The notes under the pieces were generated by a model. The model was not told the origin of the DNA. It saw only the letters and a list, made by a program, of their open reading frames with translations, and searched no databases. A stretch of 64,000 nt of DNA from the NCBI RefSeq assembly GCF_031143425.1, contig NC_090450.1, positions 218,499,442 to 218,563,441 of the forward strand, in the 5' to 3' direction. Of the stretch, positions 24,750-36,118 are shown in pieces. The DNA is from Pleurodeles waltl. Lineage: Eukaryota > Chordata > Amphibia > Caudata > Salamandridae. The translations under genes were made by a program, and so were the position numbers. Every line of letters starts with the position of its first letter. Position 1 is the stretch's first letter.

Positions 24750-25271
24750 CTACTGGTAGTCTGCGCTGTCCTGTCCTTGAATCCCTGTGACCATCTCCAC
24801 AGGGATGACGGCTGCCACCATCTCCTCGATGTGGTCCAGGGCCTCCTGCGGTGCTGGACTCCCACCTCCAGTCTGCAGTGCTGCCTTCCTGTTCCTGGCC
24901 ATCTTTTCCTTGGTCCTGCGCTTGCAGTCATGCCAGCGTTTCTTGCACTCGATGACTGTTTTCTGTACTTCTGCCACACTGTTGATCTTGTCAACAATTT
25001 GTTGCCATATTGCCTCTCTCCTACTATTTGGCAACTTTGAGGTGACAAACAGTTGGTGCTGGTGTTCTGTCACCTTTTTCACCAGAATTTTCTGTTCCTC
25101 TGCACTGAAGCAACACTTTCTTTTCTTCTTCTCCCTGTCCTGGGTCTTGTGTGGATCCTCCTGGCTGGTTCCTGGTCTGTTGTCATCTTCCTGGGGTCTG
25201 TGCAAGCATCTGGGAACCATTTTGGTTCTCCTTAGCACATTTTGCTGTGTTAGCGCCGCTTTGTGACACAA
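24750..25271 (-). CDS. Myb/SANT-like DNA-binding protein of Harbinger 1, intact frame
   Basis: This 173-residue frame has no stop or frameshift. A basic segment (REKKKRKC) precedes a trihelical Myb/SANT-like domain at about residues 54-120: FSAEEQKILVKKV, then WQQIVDKINSV, then ECKKRWHDCKRRTKEK, with the tryptophan and KRW spacing of Harbinger Myb-like proteins. A C-terminal segment (about 136-173) is acidic and hydrophobic. The start may instead be the internal Met at residue 18 (MVPRCLH), nearer to where family members begin. It reads inward from the right terminus of Harbinger 1, about 270 bp away. Harbinger Myb-like proteins bind the ends and help bring the transposase into the nucleus. 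It does not look like a copy of the Myb-like gene at 16669. Confidence 0.75.
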   Translation of the reverse strand: MCHKAALTQQNVLRRTKMVPRCLHRPQEDDNRPGTSQEDPHKTQDREKKKRKCCFSAEEQKILVKKVTEHQHQLFVTSKLPNSRREAIWQQIVDKINSVAEVQKTVIECKKRWHDCKRRTKEKMARNRKAALQTGGGSPAPQEALDHIEEMVAAVIPVEMVTGIQGQDSADYQ

Positions 25272-25877
25272 TTGCGTCCAAAAACTACGTGTTTCCGGTT
25301 TGCGATGTCGTAAAGCGTCTCACAGTCATTTTCGCTGCGTTAACGTTGTTTTTCCTTATGACGTGACACATTCGTTTGAGTAAAAAAAAATTACTCATAC
25401 CTGTGGTTTGCGCCGCTGTTCGTCAAAGTATAAATTTGACGCCCGCACGGCGCAAAGAAATGGCATTAGCCGGCGGTACAGTTTTTGACGCAAAACTGCA
25501 TCGGTGCAGTTTTGCGTCAAAAAGTATAAAAATGGCCCTAAATTCTGTGCATCAGGTATAGCTCAAAAAACGGGCTAGATGGTAAATATGTATATATAAC
25601 TTCTAATACCACTCGTTCCCAATAACGTTTTAAATGGTAAATTAGTGATTGTTAATATTTGATGGCCAGTTCCAAATGTTTAAGGGCGCCAAATACTTTC
25701 CAGCTTTTAAAAATAGTAGGGTGTAAAAAACTAGTTTTAAAGAACTGTTTTATATGTATGAGGTAAGCTTTCGAAACTTTTCAAACACCTATTAAATCTA
25801 TTTGCAGCTACTACAGCTTTGCACGGCCTCGCTCTCCGAGACCTCCAGATAGTTGACCAGCAAATTTCAGTAACCTT

Positions 25878-25945
25878 GGGCCATATGTACGAAAGCTTTT
25901 TCCCATAGACACAGAATGGGTAAAATCCTTTGGTACATCTGGCCC
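25878..25945. mobile_element. short MITE, 68 bp
   Basis: Ends GGGCCATATGTACGAAAG and CTTTGGTACATCTGGCCC are inverted repeats. They resemble the MITE termini at 46525 (GGGCCAGATGTAGCAAAG). The rest of 25542-26530 holds no recognisable gene or repeat. Confidence 0.65.
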
Positions 25946-26530
25946 CTTATCCGTGGGATTAGGAACGTGCATCTTTGAGGACAACACTTCCGGCCAGACC
26001 TCACCCACAGGATTTCTGCACTCATTCTATTGAAGTAGTGCATTATTCATACCAGAAAAAGTGTTCCACGCAGAACACGTCATCCATAAATTATTCAGGG
26101 ATTTAGATACAGAATCCATTATACAAAAATTGCGGTGATCGGTTTTTCGTAATTGTAAAGCCGTTGGAAATGTATGCAGCTTAGGTCTTTGCCTATCGGT
26201 ATAGTTCGAAGAGCACAGAAAAAATACTTGCACGATTTTAACCTTTACATTAGATAGCGGGTTATTCATGAACAATTATTCCCATTACTGGGTTTTTACT
26301 CCCTTCATGGACATCATCTTTGTAAAACGCACAGTCAACATCTTTCCAACATGACGTTTATTTGTAAAGTGCCACGTAAGGGTTTTTCGGCATTGAAAAA
26401 GGCTGATTTTTTAAAATCCAATTCAGGGGCCTATCAGAAATGTACCAATAATTGTGGGAAGATGAAGCTGCGCCAATACTTATTGGTACTGTGTTAGATC
26501 AACAAACCATTACCATGCCATTCTGAGATA

Positions 26531-26543
26531 ATTACCTAGTTTT
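26531..26543. repeat. L1 target-site duplication, left copy
   Basis: ATTACCTAGTTTT here matches ATTACCTAATTTT at 42271-42283, 12 of 13 bases. It immediately precedes the L1 5' end. Confidence 0.8.
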
Positions 26544-27937
26544 TGGGGGTGTGTGGCCAAGGCATCCAGATGGCGGTTGCACTTTACAAGTGCTCCCACC
26601 CCTTCATCATCCGCCTTCATCCTAGCCCTACTTGCTGGCAGCCGATGAAGAGACCTCGGGTGCAGGATAGATAAGCACAACCAAGGTGAAGCCAGGGGCT
26701 GGTGAGAGAGACAACACCCCCAACACTGCCTGCGCCGAGCGGCCCACGACGCGGACTCTAGGGTGGCAGCACAATATGGCGGCCTCCTCTGTGGTGCACA
26801 TCCGTATTGGACCACTCTTTAGACAGGGCGTAACAGAAGATGGAAGTGTCCCCGGGCTGCGGAGAGTGAGTTCCACCCCCGGGTGAGTGCCCATGTGGCC
26901 CCTTGCCCTGTGTGCTGATTGTGGCCTCCCCCTGTTTCGGCTGTGCTGCTGCACGCACAGCAGTGTGCATTCTGAGCTGGCGGTGGGGGAGGCCATGAAT
27001 CTCTTGACACCCATGGGGGAGCGCCATGCCTGGCCATACAACCGGATGGATGGTGGTGCCTGCCGTAGGACTGAGGTTTGGCGGTTGTGAGGTGACCGGC
27101 CAGACGTACTGGGCAGCCTCACTGTGTCAGAAAGGGGACTGTGACGGTGGACTCCACATGGGCCAGGTGAACTGGGGCATCGGATGTACCTGGACTTCCC
27201 TCACTGTGAGCGGAAGGCTCAGGCCCCATAGGAATTACACCAAATTAGCATCCCAGGTGTGGACTGTTGGCGGGGTAATCCCTGGCCTCGGTGGCACCGA
27301 GGACCGATGTGGAAGGCATCAGTATACAGGCACAAGTTGAGCCCACACTTGGTTGAATTGCCAGTCTGTGGGGAAGGCACAATCAGGAGGCCCAAGTGGA
27401 CTTGTACCATGGGTTCTGCCGCCGGGCCCGTGATAGGGTGGGATGTGGGGGCTCGTAGCCCTGACAGGAATGTGGAAGTCCTAAGCCCATCTAAGAGACC
27501 ACCTACAAACTGTACCCTGCGGAACCCCACAGCATCCCTGCAGCTCTGGTGCAAACACAGCTGTGCGTGGGAGGGTAGCCTTATGGCAGGTGTGCCTGAG
27601 ATACCCGGGATCTGACTTCCATTGGCCTTCCCCACATTCCTGACTCTCCTTGAAGTACAACACATCAACCGACCTAAATATTCTTCACCCCTGGCCCTCG
27701 CGATTGGAGCATAGCCACCGTCGGAGGGCATAGGAGGCACAGCTTTATGAGGGACAAAGGATCCTCAGGCATGTGACTGCTGCCCTAAGGTAAATACCTC
27801 GGATCTTCACCGGGCACCTTGTGTGGATCGCCCCCCCTTTATTGCTGGTTGGTCGGAACCTGGGAGGAGTGCTGATATGTCCCCCTTGTGAAGGTCTTGA
27901 TCATCATTTGCAATTGCGATTTGGGGCAAAACACAAG

Positions 27938-29025
27938 ATGGGGAAAGACAAGGCAGCTCGCTCAGTGACGGCATAAATATGAATGTACCGGTTTGCGACA
28001 GCCCCAGTTATCAGCCCTGACAGGAAAGGGGTTGTCTGGGACAGGGAATCTCCCAGCTGGAGATCTAGCCACTATTCTTCAGGCAATTCAATAATCTCAG
28101 GTGGCAGTGGAAAGAAAAATTGGAGAGGTCAGAGTTTATGTGGCCATTGGTACGTCAAGATTTCCGCAATGCAACCGCCAGACTAACTGAAGCTGAGACC
28201 AGGATTTGCAGCATGAAGGATAAAGTGCAACCCTCAAATCTCATATCTCTAAACTTCCGGTGCGAACCTCAGTACTGCATCAGAGATGCAAAGATGCTAC
28301 AAACCGCTCTGATGCAACAATGTGTGAATAAGTGGCCTCCCTGAGACTTTTGAACCCCAGCCGATGGTCCCCTTCCTTGAGGAATGGTTCAAGTTGTGGA
28401 TGCCATCCGACTGGTTTGCCATTGAACAAGTACATCGCAGGCCAGGTCTCCTCCCGGTGCGGCATTGCGATCAGTTGTACTTAGGTTCTTCAACTATCGT
28501 GACAGAGACACAGTCTTGCAGGAGGCCAATTCCTGAGGTACCATACACTATGGAAACACCAAAGTTCTTTTGTTCCCCGACTACACCAGGGAGGTACAGC
28601 AACAGCACAGGGCCTGTGTGGAGGTAAAATAGAGGCTCAGGGCAGACGAGGTGCCATTCCTTCTGCTCTTCCCAGCTTGGCTCAGGATGGTCTACGCCAA
28701 TAAAACACATTTCTTCGACACTCTTGCGGCAGCCTGTACATGGCTTACAGATGAACACACACTGGCCTGCACCGATCATGGCTCCCATCGCGGTGGTGTG
28801 GCAGTGAGAGTAGACTGCCAATCAGTACGGCCCAAACCCCAGAGGAAGTGTACTCGCTCTCAGAGGAGGAGAAGGTCATGCTGCAAATCGGGATCCCCTT
28901 TGCATCGGTCCCGGGGTGGAGCCCCAGGGCTGACCGGGGGAGTGGTGGAGAGTGAGCACCAGAGCAGTACAGAGGGGATGTCACTGGAAAGCACTCCTCC
29001 CGGTCTGATGGAAACCACACAATGA
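27938..29025 (+). pseudogene. L1 ORF1 (RNA-binding protein), decayed
   Basis: ATG at 27938 begins MGKDKAARSVTA, followed shortly by stops. The usual order is still visible: a coiled-coil part (DFRNATARLTEAETRI, about 28150), then the RRM-like part (VLRFFNYRDRDTVLQEA, about 28480-28530), then the C-terminal domain (FPDYTREVQQQHRACVEVK, then a stop, then RLRADEVPFLLLFPAWLRM, about 28575-28700). Several stops and frame changes make it non-functional. In active L1s this protein forms trimers that coat the L1 RNA. Confidence 0.75.
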
Positions 29026-29401
29026 GTAATTCACAGACTGTATGGTCTTATGATTGTTGTCTTTTGTAAATTGTTGTCTCTCTCTCTTCAAGCCTTGACT
29101 GTTGGTTATTCATAAGCCTAGTTAATGGAGAGGTCAGCCACTGCTCATTAGTTCTGAGGTTATCTTTTTGTGATATAGGTTATCTATAGGGGTGACAGAT
29201 GGTTCTGGGGTATAGCATGGGGAGGGATGGGAGTTGGGTGTTGAGCAAACATACTCATGGTCTAGTTGGTGTTGTTTTGCAATGCAATCTTTGTTGTTTT
29301 CCCCTTTCCCCACTCCTCTGCGAATCCAAGCACACACCCCTGCAGGCACAGTGGGCTCATGGGCACCTGACGGCAACAACTCATGTACTATGCACATACC
29401 C

Positions 29402-31287
29402 ATGGCAGGCACCATACAAGTGATTCCCTGGAATGTTAACAGTCTCCTGGATAAGATAAAGTGCACCACAGTACTCGCCTTTGCACACGGTCACCACCCA
29501 GATGTGCTGCTGCTGCCGGAGACCCACCTGATTAGTGACCAATGTCCCTTTCTGGCCCGTAGAGGGATCAACAGAGTCTATCACGCCAGTTTTGTCTTGG
29601 GATCGATGGGGGTAGCAATCCTCTCATGTCATTACTTCCCAATGGTGGTCACCCAGATCCGGAGGGCCAAATAAGGGCATTTTCTGTCCCTCACTGGGTC
29701 CGTTAAAGGACACACAATCAACTTGGTAAGCGTCTACACACCTCCAGCAGTCTTTCGCAGGTGTCTGAATGATTTCGCTAAACTGCTCCTAGACCTACTC
29801 CAGGAGATCACACTCCTAGGCGGAGACTTTAACACGGTTCCATATCAAAGGATGGACACTTTGAATCTGCCCTCAGCTCATAGAAATACCACAGATAACA
29901 TTCTGGAGAACTGGTTGGCCTCCCTGAAGCTTTGTGATGCCTGCAAGACGTGGCATCTGCAACATTGCCAGTACATCCACACATCAGCGCCACACCACAT
30001 TCACTCTAGTATAGATCACCTTTCATGCCGGCATTGGACTTCTGTCACTTTACCCACATAGAGATCCTTCCTCGGGGCATTTCTGTCCATGCCCCGCTGC
30101 AGTGGGTTATCAGTTTCAAGGGTGAGGGGGCTCGCCCTATGTGACCACTGAATGCTTGGTACCTGCAACAGTAAACCTGTGTATGTCACCTGTGGAATGA
30201 AATCCCCGGATATTGTGAACCTAACGAGGGCTCTGTCCCATCGCTGGGCACCCTCTTTGAGGTGGGCAAAGCTGTCATCCAAGGATTGGTGAGAGGCTAC
30301 TTACGTGCTCAAAAGCAGAAACGCTGTCTCCACATCAGTCAGCTTGAGACCCAGGCCCTCAGATTGGAAGCAACCTAGACATTACAGCAGACGGGCCAGG
30401 AGGTCTGCCAACTGTCGTTAATACATGAAGAAATCTGGGATCACTCACTGGAAGCCGCTAAACTTTTGTGACGAGCATCGATGGCCCAGGTGTATGGGTG
30501 GGGAGACAAATATGAGAAACTATTTTAATGGTTGGTCTCCCACCATCATAAATCTAGAATAGTCCCTGAAATAACAAATTCACAGGGAGATACCAAAGCT
30601 AAATGCTAAATTACAGGAGGTGTTGGAAGTATTCTCAAATTACTATTATGAGTTGTATAGAGCATCGCCGGCGGTCGATCCGGACTATGCCCCCCAAATT
30701 CTGGTGGATGTACATCTTCCTGTACTCCCTAGACTAGAGGCAGAGATCCTAGACAAACTCATCTCGAGTGCAGAAATAACTTTTTCACACTCCTCGTTGG
30801 CCTCTGGGAAAATGCCAGACCCTGGCAATTTCCCGTCCGAATACTAGAAAGCGTTATGGGACAATCTGACTCCTAGACCTCTGGCCTTATACAACGAGGT
30901 GGACCAGGTTGGTTCCTTCCCCGGGGAATGGACAAGGCTACTATAGTAGTGATCCTCAAAACGCATCCTCTGTCAAAGTCCTGCACTGACTATAGGCCAA
31001 TCTAACTTATCAATAGTGACGTTAATCTGTTCTCTGTCATCCCGGTGACTCGTCTTAAATGGGTACTACCACTGTTGATCCATCCAGACCAATGCAGTTT
31101 TATGGTCAACTGGAACAAGAGACACTGTATACGCTGCTTGCACATAGCAGTGGCCCAAAACCACTGCCTGCCTCACAACTTGGCACTTCTTTCATTGACT
31201 TCAAGAATGCGTTTGATACAGTGTACTGGCACTATCTGCGATTGGTCCTTTATCGTATGGGTATAGGACCATTTTTCTGGCTGTTGG
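29402..31287 (+). pseudogene. L1 ORF2: endonuclease and first part of RT, decayed
   Basis: ATG at 29402 starts MAGTIQVIPWNVNSLLDKIK. APE-type endonuclease motifs follow: WNVN, LLPETHL with the catalytic glutamate, and GGDFNTV at about 29820. One frame runs to 30061, broken only by TAA at 29672-29674. The RT region shows TDYRPI then a stop (about 30985), and motif A as SFIDFKNAFDTVYW (about 31188-31226), each in a different frame. LTR C3 then cuts the gene at 31287. The remaining RT parts are at 34253-34360 and 38681-39925. Confidence 0.8.
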
Positions 31288-32564
31288 TGTGAGAAAGTAG
31301 TCTCTTTTTAGCATGGTTACCCCCATTTTTGGCATGTTTGTCAGTGTGTTTTGACTGTGGCACTGGGATCCTGCTAGTCAGGACCATAGTGCTTATGGTT
31401 TGTGGCCTACCTGTCAGTCTGTTTCACTGTTTTTGTCAGTGTGTTTAACTGTGTCACTGGAGTCCTGCTAACCAGAACACCAGTGATTATGCTCTCTCTG
31501 GATCCAAATTTATCCTTACATACTGGTAATCAAATATTTCACTCAAAATTGGGATACAGGACCCCCCTTATAAGTCCCTAGTATGTGGTACATAGGTACC
31601 CAGGGCCTTGGGGTTCCAGGGAATCCTTATGGGCTGCAGCATTTCTTTTGCCACACATAAGGAGCCCATACAAAGTATTCTACTGGACTGCCAGTGGGGA
31701 TTGTGTGAAATAGTGCATGTACAGCCATTTTCACTGCACCGGGTCACTTATAAGTCACCTATTAGTCAGACCTTCAGACCCTAAAGGCTGGGTGCAAAGT
31801 ACCTGTGTGTGTGAGGGCACCCCTGCACAAGCAGAAGTACCCCCACGTCGTCCGAGCCCATTTCCCAGACTTTGTGAGTGATAGGACGCCATTTTAAGTG
31901 TGCACTGCACATAGGTCAATGTAGAGCTTCACAATGGTAACTCCGAATATGACCATGTATGGTGTCTAACAACTGGGAATTGTACCCCAATACTGATTTC
32001 AGTATTGGTTTTAAAGTTCAATGCACCCTGGGGGCTCTACTAGGGAGCCCCAGTATTGCCATACTAGCCTTCTGAGGTTTTCACTGCAGCCTCAGCTGCT
32101 GCCACCTCACAGACAGCCTTCTGCCCTCCTGGAGCTTGAGCAGCTCAATCCCAGGAAGGCAGAACAATGCATATCCTTTAGGAGAATGGTGTTACTCCCT
32201 CTCCCTTTGGAAATAGGTGTTACAGGCATGGGTGGGGTATCCTCCCAGAGCCTCTAGAAATGCTTTGAAGGGCACAAATGGTGCCCTCCTTGCATAATCC
32301 AGTCTATACCAGGTCAGTGACCCCCAGTTCCTGCGCTGGCGCAAAACTTGACAAAGGAAAGGGGAGTGACCCACTCCCCTGTTCATCACCACCATAGGGG
32401 TGGTGCCCAGAGCTCCTCCAGAGTGTCCCTGGGTTTTGTCATCTTGTTTTCAGGGTGGTCAGGGAACTCTGGGAGCATCGGAGTGGCCAGTGCCAGCAGG
32501 TGAACGTCAGAGAACACTCCTTATATGTGCTTACCTGGTTAGGTGACCAATCCCCTTCTCACGG

Positions 32565-32579
32565 CTATTTAGGGTCTCT
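32565..32579 (+). promoter_or_regulatory. TATA-like block of LTR C3
   Basis: CTATTTAGGGTCTCT, identical to the block in C1 and C5. Confidence 0.45.
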
Positions 32580-34005
32580 ACTCTGGGTGGTTCTTCAGAT
32601 TCCGATTGCAAGACTCCAGCAAGAATCCTCTGCATCCTTTACTTCATCTTCTACAGACGGATCAACTTCTGACTGCTCCAGGAACTCTAAAAAACTGCAA
32701 AAAATAAGCTAAGACGACTTCTGCAACACTGTAACTTCAGCTCCTGCCATCAACTGCAATATTTCCTGGTCCTGCATCCTCCGAGGACTGCCTGTCTTCA
32801 ACCTGCACCAGAAGAACCAAAGGAATCTCCTGTGGAGTGATGGAGTCACTTCCCTGCTTCAGCAGGCACCTCTCTGCAGAGGCGACCGGTAGCTTGGGTC
32901 TCATTTCCTGATGACAGACATGAATCTAGTGACACAGGTGGTGGACTAAAGTGACCCCAACAGGGCCAACGTCCAGCTGTCCAATTTTGGTGGAGGTAAG
33001 AGCTTGATGCCCCACACAAGGCAGTACCCCGTGCACCGAATGACTTGCAGTTGCCAAGGCTTGTGTGTGACCTTCCAAGAAGTTCTTCATGCAGAGCACA
33101 GCTTAGGCCCCTAGCACTCCAACCTACGATGCACAGCTCCTTGAGTGGATCTCCTGCATCGTGGGAATCCATTGTGTTGGATGCGTGGGCCTCCATTTGT
33201 ACCTTCTTTGTCCCATGCTGTGGGACTCCTGTGCAAGCTGCCTAGTCTTCTGAGGGCTATCTGAGTTGCTGAGAGTCCCCTCTTTCTCACCCTTATGGGT
33301 AGAGTCAATCTGGTCTTTCCTGGACCTGGGCAGTGCCATTTTCCACCAACCACGATCATTGCATTTACCAAGGCTTGTTGGTGGAACCCAGCACCACAAA
33401 CCAGACTGCCTTCATCCATCCCATGTGCAACATCTTTTGAACCAACCAGGATCCCACATCTGTCTTCCTTGGTGCAATACTGACTTTGTCCTCTCACCAA
33501 TGGTTCTTCTTTTGCACTTTCATCCGTGTTAGCAGTGGCTCCTGTTCTCCCTGGACTCTTCAGTGCTTCTTGGACTTGGTCCCGTTCTTCCACCAGTCTT
33601 CAGGTCCTGGAATCCATTTTTGGTGTCTTGCAGTCTCTTCTGGTTCTTGCACTGTCTTTTATCATGACTTCTAGTGTGTTTTAGGAAACTTGCTGTGTGT
33701 TACTCCTGCTTTCCTGGGCTCTGGGGTGGGCTATTTTACTTATCGTTTGTGTTTTCTTACACTCCCAGCACCCCTTTACACACTACACTTGCCTAGGTGG
33801 GAAACTGGCTTTCACATTCCACTATTTCAGTATATGGTTTGTGTTCCCCCTAGGCCCATTGCAACCTATTGTGATTTTCAAATTATTTGCACTATTGTCT
33901 GACCGTTTACTTACCTGTTTTTGGTTACTAGTGTATATGTTGTGTAATTTACTTACCTCCTAAGGAAGTATAGTCTCCAAAGTATTTTTGGCCTTCTGTC
34001 ACCAA

Positions 34006-34011
34006 AATAAA
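34006..34011 (+). promoter_or_regulatory. poly(A) signal of LTR C3
   Basis: AATAAA within the same palindrome as in C1, followed by T-rich and TGTG-rich sequence. Confidence 0.6.
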
Positions 34012-34252
34012 GTACCTTTATTTTTGGTAACACTGAATATTGTCTTTCATGTGTGTGAGTACTGTGTGACTACAGTGGGATTGCATGAGCTTTGCATGTC
34101 TCCTAGTTCAGCCTTGGCTGCCCTGCCTACAGCTACCTCTAAACAGCCTGACTTCTAGACACTGACTACATTTCACTATAAAGGGATAACTGGACCTGGT
34201 ATAAGGTGTCAGTACCTTTGGTACCCACTACAAACCAGGCCAGCCTCGTACA

Positions 34253-34360
34253 GCTGGTTAACGTCCTGTACGTGAATCCGGTGGCCCGTGTTCAACTTAA
34301 CTGAGTTACTTCCAACACATTCCCGATTCACAGGGGGCGAGGCGGGGCTTCCCCATATCT
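34253..34360 (+). pseudogene. L1 ORF2 fragment between LTR C3 and the L2 LINE
   Basis: It reads VNVLYVNPVARVQLN, a stop, VTSNTFPIHRG and then a decayed RQGCPLS-like motif, the part of L1 RT just after motif A. The frame is broken after HRG. It ends at 34360, where the (CAAT)n tail of the minus-strand LINE begins. Confidence 0.75.
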
Positions 34361-34378
34361 CAATCAATCAATCAATCA
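34361..34378 (-). repeat. (CAAT)n tail of the minus-strand LINE
   Basis: Four CAAT units; read on the element's own strand these are (ATTG)n directly after the 3' UTR, as in many CR1/L2-group LINEs that end in a short repeat instead of poly(A). Confidence 0.8.
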
Positions 34379-34396
34379 CTGCATTTCTAAAGCGCG

Positions 34397-36118
34397 CTAC
34401 ATACCCGTGAGAGTCTCAAGGTGCTGGGTGGGGGAGGGGGGGGTGCTACTGATCGAAGAGCCAGGTCTTGAGAAGTCTTCTGAAGGCCAGCAGGTCCTGA
34501 GTCTGTCGTAGGTTGGTAAGGAGAGTGTTCCAGGTCTTGGTGGCGAGGTAGGAGAAGGATCTGCTGCCGGTGGTGGTTTTCCGGATACGGGGAATTGTGC
34601 GAGGGCGAGGTTGGCTGAGCGGAGGCTTCGGGTGGGGGTGTGGAAGCTGAGTCGGTTGTTGAGGTATGTAGGTCCAGTGTTGTGTAGTGCTTTGTGTGCA
34701 TGGGTGAGGAATTTGAAGGTGATCCGCTTGTCAACGGGGAGCCAGTGCAGGCCTCTTAGGTGGGGTGTGATGCGGCTGCGTCGGGGAACGTCGAGGATTA
34801 GTCGTGCCGAGGCGTTCTGGATTTGTTGTAGTCGTCTCAGGAGCTTGGTTGTTGTTCCTGAGTAGAGGGTGTTCCCGTAGTCGAGTCTGCTGGTGATGAG
34901 GGCCTGGGTGACGGTTTTCCTCGTGTCGAGGGGAATCCATTTGAAGATCCTGCGGAGCATCTGCAGGGTGTTGAAGCAGGACGCGGAGATGGCGTTGACT
35001 TGCCTGGTCATGGAGAGGGTGGAGTCCAGGATGACCCCCAGGTTGCGAGCATGGTCTGTGGGATCCGGGGCTGTGCCTAGCGATGTGGGCCACCAAGAGT
35101 CATCCCAGGCTGATGGGGTGGGTCCGAGAATGAGGACCTTTGTTTTGTCTGAGTTCAGCTTCAGTCTGTTGTCCTTCATCCAGTCGGCTACGGCCTTCAT
35201 TCCTCTGTGGAGGTTGGCTTTGGCGGTGTGGGGGTCTTCAATAAGGGATATAATCAGTTGGGTGTCGTCGGCATAGGAGATGATGTTGAGGTTATGTTGT
35301 CGTGTGATGTGGGTGAGCGGTGCCAGGTAGATATTGAACGGGCTGAGGGAGGATCCCTGTGGGACGCCGCAGATGATCTCGGTGGTTTTTGAGCAGAAGG
35401 GTGGGAGGCGGACGCTCTGGGTTCTGCCGGAGAGGAAGGATGTGGTCCAGGCCAGGGCATTCTCTTGAATTCCTGCGTCATGGAGGCGTGCTGATAGGGT
35501 GCAGTGGCAGACTGTGTCAAAGGCTGCTGATAGGTCCAGGAGGATGAGGGTGGCTGTTTCTCCTTTGTCCATCAGGATCCTGATGTCGTCAGTGGCGGCG
35601 ATGAGGGCGGTCTTGGTGCTGTGGTTGCTGTGAAAGCCGGATTGGGAAAGGTCCAGGATGTTGTTGTCTTCGAGGTAGCGGGTTAGCTGTTTGTTGACAA
35701 TCTTCTCTGTCACTTTTGCCGGGAACGGGAACAGGGAGATGTGCCAGAAGTTCTTGAGGTCTTTGGGGTCCACTTTGGGCTTTTTCAGAAGGGCGTTGTT
35801 CTCGGCGTTCTTCCAGCTTTCCGGGAAGGGTGCTGTCTCGAAGGAACTGTTGATCGTTTTCCTGAGGTGGGGCACAATGGTTGTGCTGGCTTTGTTGAAG
35901 ACATGGTGACGGCAGGGGTCGGATGGGGATCCGGAGTGGACGGAGTTCATGGTTTTGATGGTGTCTTCGTCGCTGACGTAGGACCAGGCGGTCAGGCGGC
36001 TGGTGCGGGTGGTGGTCGCAGGGGTGGTGGTCTCGGTGGTGGGTGCGGGGTGTCGGAGTTGAAGCTGTTGTGGATGTCGGTGATCTTGCGGTGAAAGAAG
36101 GTGGCCAGGGAGTCGCAC
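34397..36118 (-). pseudogene. L2-type LINE reverse transcriptase, long intact frame of a broken polyprotein
   Basis: 573 codons are open. Motifs in order: LLDLSAAFDTV (about residues 193-203, catalytic Asp), GVPQGSSLSP (251-260), YADDTQL (282-288), then DNRLKLNSDKTK, LGVILDSTLS, LDYGNTLYSG, LQQIQNASARLIL and LHWLPV, which identify the CR1/L2 group. Between GVPQGSSLSP and FNIYL about two residues usual in the family are missing. The frame overlaps the upstream endonuclease frame (ends at 35992) in another phase, so a frameshift separates them near 36.0-36.1 kb. The catalytic residues are intact, so the loss of function is recent. Confidence 0.85.

Larger units (their letters stand above)
13099..25541. 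mobile_element. Harbinger transposon 1, with nested insertions
   Basis: Candidate ends are TAA at 13099-13101 followed by GGGGTATACTTATT, and AAAAATGGCCC followed by TAA at 25539-25541. TAA is the usual Harbinger target duplication (TWA). The right terminus contains a 14-bp perfect hairpin (25487-25518). Inside are a HARBI1 C-terminal remnant (13187-13351), a three-exon Myb-like gene (16669-19843) and a second Myb-like gene on the minus strand (24750-25271). Two MITEs and LTR C2 are later insertions, leaving about 9.3 kb. The left terminus resembles the right one only partly, so the boundary is less sure than the gene content. From 13400 to 16000 and 20220 to 20970 I see no further gene. Confidence 0.6.
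31288..34252 (+). mobile_element. solo LTR, family 1 subtype B (copy C3)
   Basis: It starts TGTGAGAAAGTAGTC and ends GCCTCGTACA. The flanks GTTGG (31283-31287) and GCTGG (34253-34257) match in four of five bases. At 2965 bp it is nearly the length of C1. Its first 40 bp match C4 better than C1, defining a second subtype. It inserted in the L1 RT between motif A and the following conserved region. Confidence 0.82.

Noticed and set aside
26510..27740. Frames of 60-170 codons on both strands upstream of L1 ORF1
   Set aside because: They lie in the GC-rich L1 5' UTR, overlap one another on opposite strands and show no known motif.
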